NCBI RefSeq assembly: GCF_033441515.1
Contig: NZ_JAWQJT010000001.1
Span: 1,364,001-1,428,000 of the forward strand
Reading direction: 5' to 3'
Length of the DNA: 64,000 bases
Origin: Amycolatopsis solani
GTDB taxonomy: Bacteria > Actinomycetota > Actinomycetes > Mycobacteriales > Pseudonocardiaceae
Both the position numbers and the translations under genes were made by a program. This document shows, piece by piece, positions 15,398-23,996 of this stretch. Position 1 is the first letter of the stretch, and each line of letters begins with the position of its first letter. Below the pieces are notes generated by a model. That model worked only from the letters and a program-made list of their open reading frames with translations, had not been told where the DNA came from and did not search any database.

Positions 15398-16045
15398 CGG
15401 CTTCCAGACCTCGCCCTCGATGAGGTCGTTGAAGCCGAGCCAGACGAGGTTCATCAGCCAGGAAGCCAGCACGCCGTCGGAGATGTCGGGGTGGTCGAGG
15501 GCCCAGTCGGCCAGCGATTCGGCCGCCCCGACCAAGGCCGCGGACAGGCCCTCGCCGGAGAACTCGGCCTGTTCGCCGACGCCCTTGCGCGTGCCGGCGG
15601 ACACGACGAGCGCGGCGACCAGCTGGATCGCGCGCGCCCGCATGTCGGTGATCTCGGCCGCGAAGGCCCCGCCGACGGTCAGCGCCTGGCGGTGCAGGAC
15701 CGTCCACGACTCGCGGTACTCGGCGACGAAGCGGTAGAAGGACCGCAGGCCGTGCCAGAGCTGCATGTCCGGCGGCAGATCGGGCTGGACGCCGGACTGG
15801 ATGGCCTCGAGCAGCCGCGTGGCCTCGCGGCGGATGCACGCGCCGAAGAGGTCCTCTTTGGAGCCGAGGTAGGTGTAGATCATCGGCTTCGAGACCCCGG
15901 CGACGTCGGAGATCTCGTCCATCGAGGCCGCGTGGTAGCCGTGGCGCGAGAAGACCTGGACGGCCGCGTCCAGGATCTGCCGCTCACGCACCGCACGCGG
16001 CAGCCGCCTGGCCCGTTCGGGTGGACGCTGATCATCCTCTGACAC
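15389..16045 (-). CDS. TetR-family regulator, likely controller of fatty-acid genes
   Basis: A 218-residue TetR repressor. Residues 20-65 form the HTH (RERQILDAAVQVFSRHGYHAASMDEISDVAGVSKPMIYTYLGSKEDLFGA), and the remaining helices form the ligand domain. The GTG at 16045 is selected because GAGGAGG lies seven bases upstream; a longer open frame to 16111 lacks such a site. It is convergent with the FabG4/HtdX genes and divergent from the SCP2-like gene. Two copies of YTAC-N6-GTAR stand between it and the SCP2 gene, and one is in the fabG4 promoter, so autoregulation and control of the fatty-acid genes are likely. The ligand may be an acyl-CoA; this is inference. Confidence 0.87.
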   Translation of the reverse strand: MSEDDQRPPERARRLPRAVRERQILDAAVQVFSRHGYHAASMDEISDVAGVSKPMIYTYLGSKEDLFGACIRREATRLLEAIQSGVQPDLPPDMQLWHGLRSFYRFVAEYRESWTVLHRQALTVGGAFAAEITDMRARAIQLVAALVVSAGTRKGVGEQAEFSGEGLSAALVGAAESLADWALDHPDISDGVLASWLMNLVWLGFNDLIEGEVWKPSE

Positions 16046-16125
16046 GCTCGACCTCCTCGTTGCTGCCCGGAGACGGTACCGGTCGCGGTACCGGGAGGGT
16101 GATTTCGGCACGCTTGCCCGCCTAC

Positions 16126-16155
16126 CTACTGGCGGGTAGCCTTACGCTCGGGTAA
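16126..16155. promoter_or_regulatory. Tandem YTAC-N6-GTAR operators at tetR/SCP2 promoter
   Basis: Two dyads, CTACTGGCGGGTAG at 16126-16139 and TTACGCTCGGGTAA at 16142-16155, sit between the divergent tetR and SCP2-like genes. They match the perfect operator at 13176-13189 in half-sites and spacing. Cooperative binding by the TetR product is expected. Confidence 0.75.
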
Positions 16156-16172
16156 CACGAGAGGGAGTGACC

Positions 16173-16835
16173 ATGGCCGACAACGCCGGGATGACCAGCG
16201 CCGATCGCGTCGCGGCCCTCCGCGGGGCGCCGCTGCTCGACGCGCTGGAGCGCCTCGACCCGCTGAGCCCCGAGGCGCACGCCCTCGACGTCAACGCTCT
16301 GGCGGATGCCCTGAACCCTCGTGATCTGGGCAAGGACGACTTCCGGCGGTTCCTGAAGGCGCTGCTCGCGCTCGCGTCGCGCGCCCCGGCGTTCGACTTG
16401 AGCAAGGTCGAGCCGGCGCGCTTCGCGTCGCTGGTGTCGTCGGCGTCCCGCGCCCAGCTCGAAAGCGTGGTGGCGGAGCGCCCCCTGCGTGAGCGCGTAC
16501 TGGCGGAGATCTTCGCGCGCATGGGCTCCCACATCAGACCGGAACGAGCCCGCGACCTGCACGCGGTGGTCCACTGGCGCCTCTCGGGAGGCATCGGCGA
16601 CGGCGGCTACGACCGCTACGAGACGGTGATTTCGCACGGCTCGTGCACGGTCAGCCGCGAGATGAGCTCGTCCCCGCGGGTCACGATCACGATCGCACCC
16701 ACGGACTTCTTCCGCCTGATCACCCACCAGGCCACCCCGGCGGTGTTGTTCGTCACGGGAAGAATCAAGGTCAAGGGCGACTTGGCCTTCGCGGCGGGAC
16801 TCATCGGATTTTTCGACCTCCCGCACCCCGTATAG
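16173..16835 (+). CDS. SCP2-like sterol/lipid-carrier domain protein
   Basis: A 220-residue protein. Residues 1-110 are helical with repeated LRGAPLLDALERLDPLSPEA-like turns. Residues 115-215 form an SCP2-type domain: VVHWRLSGGIGDGGYDRYETVISHG, then VTITIAPTDFFRLITHQATPAVLFVTGRIKVKGDLAFA, where TGRIKVKGD is the typical C-terminal SCP2 signature. Such domains bind acyl chains or sterols. The ATG at 16173 is preferred over the in-frame GTG at 16167 because GAGAGGGA then lies six bases upstream. It stands behind two TetR-type operators and next to a paralogue, so it probably serves the same lipid pathway. Confidence 0.82.
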   Translation: MADNAGMTSADRVAALRGAPLLDALERLDPLSPEAHALDVNALADALNPRDLGKDDFRRFLKALLALASRAPAFDLSKVEPARFASLVSSASRAQLESVVAERPLRERVLAEIFARMGSHIRPERARDLHAVVHWRLSGGIGDGGYDRYETVISHGSCTVSREMSSSPRVTITIAPTDFFRLITHQATPAVLFVTGRIKVKGDLAFAAGLIGFFDLPHPV

Positions 16836-16844
16836 TCCGCACCC

Positions 16845-17456
16845 GTGCCCCGAAAAGCGAAGTGGCGCCTTTCCCGGCCCCGAGCCATCCGCGGCAGCCA
16901 CGTGGTGAACGCGTTCGCGGAGAAGCTGGTCCTGGGGAACCTCACGGCTCCGCAGTTCGTCCAGGTGCTGGAAACCCTGCACATGCTGGGCTCCGCGGGA
17001 GCGGGGATCGAGCTGAGTTCGTTGTCGACGGACGTCCTGGTCGACGTCGTGCGCCGCGCGTCCCGCGACCAGTTGAAGGCGATCGCGGAGCACCCCGAGT
17101 TGCGCCCGGTGTTCTTGGACGAGATATTCCGCCGGATGTCGGAGCACTTCTTGCCGGAGAAGGCCCGCCACGTGGATTTCGTGGTTTCTTGGCGCTTTTC
17201 GGAGGGCACCGGCGAGGACGGCTACGACCGCTTCCAGACGGTGATCGAGGACGGCGTGTGCGTTTCTTCGACGGACCTGTCACGCGCCCCGGACACGACG
17301 ATCACGCTGTCGGTGGACGACTTCATCCGCATGGCAACAGGCAACGCCGCAGTGGCGGCGATGTTCGTGACGGGGAGGGTGAAGGTGAAGGGCGAGTACG
17401 CCCCGGCGGTGCGGTTCTCGAGCTACTTCGACATCCCGAAGCCGACGGTGGACTAG
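16845..17456 (+). CDS. Second SCP2-like lipid-carrier protein
   Basis: A 203-residue paralogue of the preceding gene: the same helical first half and an SCP2 domain with VVSWRFSEGTGEDGYDRFQTVIEDG and MFVTGRVKVKGEYAPAVRFSSYFD. The two proteins match over most of their length, indicating a tandem duplication. The GTG start lies nine bases after the upstream stop, so the pair is cotranscribed from the operator region at 16126-16155. It presumably binds or presents a hydrophobic substrate in the same pathway. It is the last core gene before the defence island. Confidence 0.82.
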   Translation: MPRKAKWRLSRPRAIRGSHVVNAFAEKLVLGNLTAPQFVQVLETLHMLGSAGAGIELSSLSTDVLVDVVRRASRDQLKAIAEHPELRPVFLDEIFRRMSEHFLPEKARHVDFVVSWRFSEGTGEDGYDRFQTVIEDGVCVSSTDLSRAPDTTITLSVDDFIRMATGNAAVAAMFVTGRVKVKGEYAPAVRFSSYFDIPKPTVD

Positions 17457-17457
17457 T

Positions 17458-17508
17458 CGGTATCCGCCGCTAGACGTCTTCATATCGGGAATCTGGCGGC
17501 GGATACCG
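17458..17508. terminator. Hairpin at the left edge of the defence island
   Basis: Thirteen-base arms, CGGTATCCGCCGC at 17458-17470 and its complement at 17496-17508, separated by 25 bases. It lies between the convergent SCP2-like and drmB-like genes and probably terminates both. Its location exactly at the composition change also makes it a candidate boundary element. Confidence 0.65.
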
Positions 17509-17516
17509 GCCCGTGG

Positions 17517-19325
17517 TTACCTTCCCACTGTGCTTCGCACCTCGTCGAGCAAGTGATCTAACAGCCCTGGCACGGTTCCCCCGCCGAGAACCAGTTGGCG
17601 ATCGAGGAGACGATTGCCGGTCTCACACGAGGTCTCGCTGACGAGGGTGCAGCCGTGACAGGCGGACAGGTTGAGATGCGACGATCCTTGGTGATCACTC
17701 TCGATGCACACTGGATCGTTCGAGCACACGTCTGCGTCTCCCAAGGCGGCGAGCAGCAGTGGGACCAGTTTCTCGGGATGGCCGAGACGTACCAGTCCGC
17801 CGAGTGTTCCCTGCGCGTCGCCAGCCGCCGTGTAAATGAAGATACCGGCGGTGCGGTCAGGTCGGTCGGAGTGCGCGTAGATGCGCTCCTGAAGCGACGC
17901 CGACGAGTAGCCGCTCGCAAAGGCAAGACGGCGGATGAGCAGATGGGAAATAGTGTGCAAGGCGACAAAGCGTGGCTCGGGAACAGGTAAACGGTGGGCC
18001 CACGGGGTGGAATTTCTGCTTTTGAGCAGGATCTCGGCTCGCTTGCGAACTTCAGGAGTTTCCTCCCATGCGGAGATCTCAGCCTCATCGAATCGAAGGA
18101 AAATCCCCTCGCCGAACAATTCGATGGCGGGGTAAATTGGCTTTCGTTTGCTGTCGAGACCGAGATCGACCATGACATATTCTGCATCGGCGTTGTGTCG
18201 TTGAAACCTGCGAAGTGCCCGAACCTCGCGAACTCGGCGGACTTGCCCTACGCCTACCAATCTACTCGTCAGTGTCGATGGCCATGTAGCCTCAGTTGGA
18301 ATGGAGAATCCGTCGACTACAAAGTTGCCATTGCTGTGGTCTCGACCACCGTCGAGCTTATTGACAAAAGCTGACCATTCGCCATCTTTGAGATCGAGAA
18401 GCGGGGTTTCTTCGGTGTCTTCGGCACCGGACGCAAGGGCAAGAACGTCTGCTGCCGTCGTCCCGAGTTCATCCGCGATCCAGCCGGCCACCATCTCAGC
18501 TTGTGGGCCGCCATTGTCGGTGACCACTTTCTCGAAGTAAACATGACTGCGGACCTTGTCCGCTATCTCGGCCGAATGTGAGATCTCTTCAGGAATATCG
18601 AGTGCAGACAGGCGATCGGCGATGTAGTTTCCGGTTGCGCCTCGTTGGACAGCATTGAGGCGGTGTTCGCAAATCATCCCGCTCTTCGGTTCCTGCCAAG
18701 GCTGAATGCCGTCACATCGGATCCCATCGCGATGAAGCGAATCAGTACTGGTGAGTTCGGAAAGCGGGCGAGACCGCTTGCATCCTGTGCAGTGAACACT
18801 GAGCGAAGCAAGCCCCTCGCCGCGTCGAGAAGAGCGGACGAACCGTAGTTCCTTGTAGGCGCGACAGAAGCGCACCGCGTCGGTGATGTCCGCACCGTTT
18901 CCGCGGTGGGCCCACTTGAACCATGGTATGTCTTGGATATGGCTACCTTTTTCGCAAGTCGCGACATATCGCATCGGTACCAGTCCTCCGCCGCACTCGC
19001 ATCTATTGATCCATCGACCCTTGTGCTTTCCGGTAATCTGGGAAAGCTGCGTGCATCGTTCGCAGAAGCGCCAGGCGGGAAAGCGCCAGTAAAGCAAATG
19101 GGCGGTTTCCTTGGCGGCCCGGCCTGCATGTGCAGGAGCTTGTCGAAGGATGCCAGGACCCAGCCTTGCGAGAAGGCGATCACAACTGATTTCAGGTGCA
19201 TATTTTCGATCCCACCACGAGGTGTCCGCAGCTATCAGGGATTCGCCCAGAATGTCAACAATGGCACCCACTCCAAAAGGGGTTACTGTCTCGGAAAGTC
19301 GCAGGTCATGCACGATTCTTTCCAC
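17517..19325 (-). CDS. drmB: DrmB-type DUF1998 protein of a DISARM-like system
   Basis: A 602-residue protein of the DISARM DrmB type, a core component that works with the DrmA helicase against phage DNA. The DUF1998 domain is at about residues 440-590: LHTISHLLIRRLAFASGYSSASL, FIYTAAGDAQGTLGGLV, CSNDPVC, then LSACHGCTLVSETSCE, the expected cysteine-rich finish. An N-terminal zinc-binding cluster has cysteines at 88, 91, 109, 111 and 124. The start PFGVGAIVDI is also usual in the family. The GTG at 19325 has AAGGAGG six bases upstream and overlaps the end of the drmA-like gene by 20 bases. It is the last gene of a leftward four-gene operon. Confidence 0.9.
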   Translation of the reverse strand: MERIVHDLRLSETVTPFGVGAIVDILGESLIAADTSWWDRKYAPEISCDRLLARLGPGILRQAPAHAGRAAKETAHLLYWRFPAWRFCERCTQLSQITGKHKGRWINRCECGGGLVPMRYVATCEKGSHIQDIPWFKWAHRGNGADITDAVRFCRAYKELRFVRSSRRGEGLASLSVHCTGCKRSRPLSELTSTDSLHRDGIRCDGIQPWQEPKSGMICEHRLNAVQRGATGNYIADRLSALDIPEEISHSAEIADKVRSHVYFEKVVTDNGGPQAEMVAGWIADELGTTAADVLALASGAEDTEETPLLDLKDGEWSAFVNKLDGGRDHSNGNFVVDGFSIPTEATWPSTLTSRLVGVGQVRRVREVRALRRFQRHNADAEYVMVDLGLDSKRKPIYPAIELFGEGIFLRFDEAEISAWEETPEVRKRAEILLKSRNSTPWAHRLPVPEPRFVALHTISHLLIRRLAFASGYSSASLQERIYAHSDRPDRTAGIFIYTAAGDAQGTLGGLVRLGHPEKLVPLLLAALGDADVCSNDPVCIESDHQGSSHLNLSACHGCTLVSETSCETGNRLLDRQLVLGGGTVPGLLDHLLDEVRSTVGR

Positions 19326-22300
19326 CGATGCCTCCTTCCAGTGGCTCGCGGACGTGAACAGCGACGTTCGGTTCGACGGACCTCATGGAATCGGCGACGA
19401 GCCATCCCTCGCCACTCTGGCCGAAACGCTTGAGTAATGCGTCGTTGTCGCTCTGTCGACGGTCGTAAACCAGTGCGGATCCGGCATTGCGAGCGAGCCT
19501 CGCGCGACGATCCCAGTTGCGTAGCAACGACCAAACCTCGTCCTCGGTTTCCTCGGATTCGATATTGTCGGAGCGGCTGACCAAATCCGAGAAACGTGCC
19601 ACGAGTTTCTCAACTGCTTTCGACATGTGCTCGTTTTCGAGATCGAGACGTGAGGCGAAGTCGTTCGCGGCAAGGACAGGCAACGAGTGCCGCAGTAACG
19701 CTACGAGCGCCCCGCCCAATGAACGGTTGCGTGACGACAACGACCACGGTGTCACGCTCGTCGGTTCGACGTTGCGGTAGAGAGCTTCGTGATACGAACG
19801 GAAACTCTCGAAATGTGAACGATCACGCGCTCGATTCGACCTGAACAGCGTGGTCACGATCCCGTTGTTCAGGCCGCGCCCGACCCTGCTCGTCGCTTGG
19901 ATGTATTCGGCGGTCGTCTTGGGTTGACCCACCATCAGCATCAGGGCGAGACGGGGTATGTCGATTCCGACTGACAACATGTTCGAGGAGAGCACCACAT
20001 CGATGGCATCCGACGATTCATCGATGCTTCGACTCAGTTCGCGAAGGTCGTTGGGCAGTTCGTCCGGTCCGCGGCGGCTGGTGAGCTCCAGGACGTGTTC
20101 AGCCGTGACCTGCCGGAGAGGTAGGCCCAGTCTCTCCGATCGTGGTTCGAGTCGACCGTTGACGTCATCGATCACCAAAGTTCCGGTGCGGCCGAGCTCG
20201 CGGAGGCTGTTGTGGTACATCACCAGCGTCCAATACGAGTCTCGCGACGTGTCCGACCCTGAGCTCCCGGCCAGCACTTCCGGTACTTCGAGTAGGGGAG
20301 CCGTGGCAGCGATGACTGCTGACACCTGAGAGACCGACTGTGGCATCAGGCCGACGTAGAGGCGACCTTCGCCGCTCTCCACCGGACGGGAGAAGAAGGT
20401 CTGATCGCCGTCGAGTCCGGCTGGCGGGTATAACGCGACAGACCTGCCGTACAAGCCTCGGACCTGTTCGTCCGAGGCACGGATCGTGGCTGTCGAGGCA
20501 ACGATCTTGGGGATCGCTCCGTTGTGACTCAGGAGTAGTTGGATGACTGCGTCGAACACGGCGACTGTCGTACCGAGTGGGCCGGACAAGAGATGCAGCT
20601 CGTCTTGTATGAGCAGTGACGGCTGGCGGAACGGTGTACCGAGGCCGAGCAGCTTGCCCGCTTCGGGCAGGAACTGCAGGCGGGCGAACTTGTCGACTGT
20701 CGCAAGGAGGATCGTCGGCGGCTCGTCGTAAAGGATGTCGTCGATCACGGAGACCGGCAGCTCATCATGGAATTCGCAGGCCGTCCGGGTGCAGTGGATG
20801 ACCACGTCGCGACCCACCTCGCGGAACCCGTAACGGCTCCAGTCCTCGTGTCTCATATCCGGCAGGAGCGCAGCACCACACCACGGACAGCTCTCGATCT
20901 GGAACTGGTTCGCTTCTTGGGGGCGGGCGGCCTTACGCAGGCGATCGAGACCTGCCTTTGCCTCTTGGCGTGATCGAGGCGTGACCTCGTTCCCCACCCA
21001 CAGGCCGATGGAGAACGGCGCCATTCGCTCAGCTCGCGCGTCCTCGTTGCGAAGCAGGGTCATCGCGCAAATGAGCGAGGCGGCTCGCTGGAATTGCTGT
21101 GAGGTCAGCAGCCGGAGTGTGTACCGCGTGATCACGGCGGTTCCTCCGCCAGCGGTGCCGTGAACTATGCGTCGGTGGAAGATCTCCACGGCGGCCAGAC
21201 CCAGGTAAGCTTCGGTCTTGCCGCCACCGGTCGGAAACCAGACCAGGTCGACCAGTTCTCGATCATCGTGTGCCCCGTCGATCGTCGATGCCAAGGCGAC
21301 CAGTAGGAAGCCGAGTTGGAACGGACGCCAGCGCGGCTCTTCGACGAGGGATGGCTCCGTACCATTTTTGATCGCGGTTTGGCGAATTTGGAGTCGCATC
21401 GCAGTCATGCCGAGGGCAAACGCGGTTCTCAGCGACCCTCGTTCTGGCTCGCGCAAGAGGTCAACGCCGGCTCGCATACGGCCCAGAGCGGAGCGCGCCC
21501 GATCGGTGATGGCTTGCGCGACCGGTGTGTCGGCTCCGAAGCTGTCGACACGGCCGCTCTGTTCGGAGACCCAATGGGAATAGGCATCGACGAACGCATC
21601 GAGGGTCGATATCACGCGTTCTGTGTCTGTGTCGATCCGCGACAGGTTGTGGAGCAGAAGTGCTCGGGCCTCGACGGAGTCGGAGTCGAGGCCCGTCGTT
21701 TCGACGGCAGGCACTACAAAGGCGGGCACCGGATCGAGGAAGACGCGTGTACAGACGCCGTCGATGAGGTTCCAGTCCGCCGCCGTGCCGTGGCCGACCG
21801 CGTAGATCGTTTTGCTTCGGTAACGGAGCCGCAGCTCAGCGGCTTCGGGGTCGGAGTCGAACGCATTGGACCTGTCGTACTCTAGAAACCGACCGTCGAG
21901 CGCTGGGGTCACGCTGAGAGCTACTTGGAAGAGTGTTCGATCGATGTCGCTTCGGTCGTCGCCAGTCGACTTGGCGGACACACGCGCGTGCACGGTCACG
22001 AGGTGGGCGTCCCCGTAGGCCCGCCAGCGCGATCCGATCTCGATCGGCACTTCGCCTGCAGTGAGCACGTGTGGCGGACGGCCTCGCGTGAGTTCGAGAC
22101 CCTCGAACCGGAACGGAGAACGCTGCCATCGTGGCGGCCCATCGTCCTTGATCGACTGGTAGGTACCCCCGGAGAAGTCGCACGAGACGCTCGGCCGATC
22201 GGTGACGAAGGAGATCGCGACCGAAGAGGGACGCCAGTCTTCGGCGATCGGGACGCTCGCGCCGGCCTCCTCGATCTCACCCGTGAGCACCTCCGCTTCG

Positions 22301-22479
22301 ATGTGCTCGCTTTCCTCGGAGGATTCCGGCGGGGGCTCAGACATCGCGGGGAACAGCATGCCGACGGCATATTGGCGGTCAGGCAGGTTGAGGAGGGTCT
22401 CCGTGTCACCGCCATCGGGACCCACGTAAGCCATCCGAAGGTGGTGTAGCGCTACTTTCTGTGGGTGAGTGAGCGTCAA
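19306..22479 (-). CDS. drmA: DrmA-type helicase of a DISARM-like system
   Basis: A 1057-residue superfamily-2 helicase of the DISARM DrmA type. The conserved RPFQLGFLL block precedes Walker A PTGGGKT (416-422). A cysteine cluster lies at 531, 534, 573 and 578. The Walker B motif is QDELHLLSG (626-629 is DELH), motif III is ASTATIR, and the C-terminal helicase part has SSNMLSVGIDIPRL and QATSRVGRG (861-869). The start is a TTG at 22479 supported by GGAGAAG five bases upstream, overlapping the previous stop as TTGA. Known DrmA and DrmB form a complex that acts on incoming unmethylated phage DNA. No PLD nuclease gene drmC follows. Confidence 0.92.
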   Translation of the reverse strand: MTLTHPQKVALHHLRMAYVGPDGGDTETLLNLPDRQYAVGMLFPAMSEPPPESSEESEHIEAEVLTGEIEEAGASVPIAEDWRPSSVAISFVTDRPSVSCDFSGGTYQSIKDDGPPRWQRSPFRFEGLELTRGRPPHVLTAGEVPIEIGSRWRAYGDAHLVTVHARVSAKSTGDDRSDIDRTLFQVALSVTPALDGRFLEYDRSNAFDSDPEAAELRLRYRSKTIYAVGHGTAADWNLIDGVCTRVFLDPVPAFVVPAVETTGLDSDSVEARALLLHNLSRIDTDTERVISTLDAFVDAYSHWVSEQSGRVDSFGADTPVAQAITDRARSALGRMRAGVDLLREPERGSLRTAFALGMTAMRLQIRQTAIKNGTEPSLVEEPRWRPFQLGFLLVALASTIDGAHDDRELVDLVWFPTGGGKTEAYLGLAAVEIFHRRIVHGTAGGGTAVITRYTLRLLTSQQFQRAASLICAMTLLRNEDARAERMAPFSIGLWVGNEVTPRSRQEAKAGLDRLRKAARPQEANQFQIESCPWCGAALLPDMRHEDWSRYGFREVGRDVVIHCTRTACEFHDELPVSVIDDILYDEPPTILLATVDKFARLQFLPEAGKLLGLGTPFRQPSLLIQDELHLLSGPLGTTVAVFDAVIQLLLSHNGAIPKIVASTATIRASDEQVRGLYGRSVALYPPAGLDGDQTFFSRPVESGEGRLYVGLMPQSVSQVSAVIAATAPLLEVPEVLAGSSGSDTSRDSYWTLVMYHNSLRELGRTGTLVIDDVNGRLEPRSERLGLPLRQVTAEHVLELTSRRGPDELPNDLRELSRSIDESSDAIDVVLSSNMLSVGIDIPRLALMLMVGQPKTTAEYIQATSRVGRGLNNGIVTTLFRSNRARDRSHFESFRSYHEALYRNVEPTSVTPWSLSSRNRSLGGALVALLRHSLPVLAANDFASRLDLENEHMSKAVEKLVARFSDLVSRSDNIESEETEDEVWSLLRNWDRRARLARNAGSALVYDRRQSDNDALLKRFGQSGEGWLVADSMRSVEPNVAVHVREPLEGGIGGKNRA

Positions 22480-23996
22480 TTCTTCTCCAACTGTCGTCGA
22501 ACCAGTTGTTGGATTCGTCGCTTTTCCTTGGGGGAGAGCACGATATCCAGGGAGACTCGTGCACGAGTGGTGGCGACATAGAAGGCGGCGATGCCGGCTT
22601 CATCGAAGGTCTCGGGGAGTTCACAGACGATCACGTGCTCTGCTTCCAAACCCTTGGCATACCTCGGGCTCGTTATGGTAATACCACGTTTCGACTTCTC
22701 TGGTGGAACATTCGTTGCGGCGCGAATAATCCAAATGTGTTCGGTTTTTACGCCGTCAGCGACCAGTTCCTCCGCGATGGATTCGGCCTCGATAAATGTG
22801 GACTCGGCGGCGGTCGTGGTCCAGCGAACGTTTTCACCATTGACGATTCCTGGATCTCCTAAGTCTGCTCCGAGATATTCCTGGACTGTGTGAACGATTG
22901 CTCGAGTGTTGCGAACATTGAGACTCAGGTCGACCGAAGAGGCCTCTGTGGTGACGAGTTGCAAGACGTCCTGGTCGAAGTGTCCGTCGACGTGTGCTTG
23001 ATTATTATGGTCGAGAAACATTCGCCAATTTCCGGCACTCCTTCCGTTGGTGATCGCACCGTCTATCCGATCCATTCCTTCTGCCGTCATCAGATCTTGT
23101 GCCTCGTCGACGAATACAACGTCGTACGTTTTGGCGGAATCAAGTCGGTCGAATGAGAGTAGGTCGATGGCGCGATCAACCACGTGTGGTTCGAAGAACT
23201 CCCTCAGGGCAGGCGAACGGAACGTGATAAGAACGGACCGTCCTTGGTCGGCTTCTTGCTTTGCCGCCTCTACGAGTACCAAGGATTTTCCCGTGCCTGC
23301 CCCGCCGGATACCAGTACTCGGGGATTTCGTGCCAGTGATGCAAGAAACCTGGCCTGGTCGGCTGTGGCACGGTTCTGTTCCTCGATCACCGCACCCCGT
23401 AGCGCATCGATAACCGGCATGCGGGCGAAGTGTCCGAACAGACGTGTCCGCAGTTCATCGATCCTTGCACGTTTTCGCCCTGCAGGAGGTTCCTGCGCGT
23501 TCGCTGCGACGGTGTCGAGCGCCCGTGTCAGCTCCGCAATGCTCATATCAGTCCGCGCCAGCCAGTGAGTCGGATGCCATTCGACCGAGTGTGGCGGGGT
23601 ATCGATGTCCGGCGTCACCACAATGGCCTCTTGTGCGAACCAGCCGACCCCTTCTTTTCGAAGGATGTTGCGCAATGCGTACATTGCCGATTGTGCCTGT
23701 TCCATTGGTGACGTGGCAAGCTTGTGCCAGTCGCCTCGCCTGTCGATGCTGTACCAAACGCCGTCGTGTTTCTTGATGCCGCCGCCTTTGGCTTCGACGA
23801 CGATCAAGACTTTTTTCCATAATATGAGGAAGTCCGCTTCGGCTTGATGCTTGTATGCATGTGACCGAAGTTTTACCGAATGAAAAGCTACGGCGTCGAC
23901 GTCACCTTCGACATCTCGTAGCAGACGTGCGATTCTGCGTTCCGCGTCACTGGTCGCGGTCTCTTCTATGTCAGCCAGGGTCGGTACAAGAATCAT
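22476..23996 (-). CDS. NERD nuclease-SF1 helicase fusion
   Basis: A 506-residue fusion. Residues 15-135 are a NERD nuclease-related domain with the PD-(D/E)xK-like acidic set AEADFLI (D55) and VVEAKGG (E68, K70). A UvrD/DUF2075-like helicase core follows: Walker A GAGTGKS (232-238), Walker B DVVFVDEAQD (292-301), a motif ITSPRYAKGLEAEHVIV, and the terminal FYVATTRAR. ATG at 23996 overlaps the preceding TGA by ATGA, so it is translated with the large ATPase. Such fusions are widespread in defence islands, but they are not a standard DISARM subunit. Here it may provide the nuclease normally given by DrmC; that is inference. Confidence 0.87.
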   Translation of the reverse strand: MILVPTLADIEETATSDAERRIARLLRDVEGDVDAVAFHSVKLRSHAYKHQAEADFLILWKKVLIVVEAKGGGIKKHDGVWYSIDRRGDWHKLATSPMEQAQSAMYALRNILRKEGVGWFAQEAIVVTPDIDTPPHSVEWHPTHWLARTDMSIAELTRALDTVAANAQEPPAGRKRARIDELRTRLFGHFARMPVIDALRGAVIEEQNRATADQARFLASLARNPRVLVSGGAGTGKSLVLVEAAKQEADQGRSVLITFRSPALREFFEPHVVDRAIDLLSFDRLDSAKTYDVVFVDEAQDLMTAEGMDRIDGAITNGRSAGNWRMFLDHNNQAHVDGHFDQDVLQLVTTEASSVDLSLNVRNTRAIVHTVQEYLGADLGDPGIVNGENVRWTTTAAESTFIEAESIAEELVADGVKTEHIWIIRAATNVPPEKSKRGITITSPRYAKGLEAEHVIVCELPETFDEAGIAAFYVATTRARVSLDIVLSPKEKRRIQQLVRRQLEKN

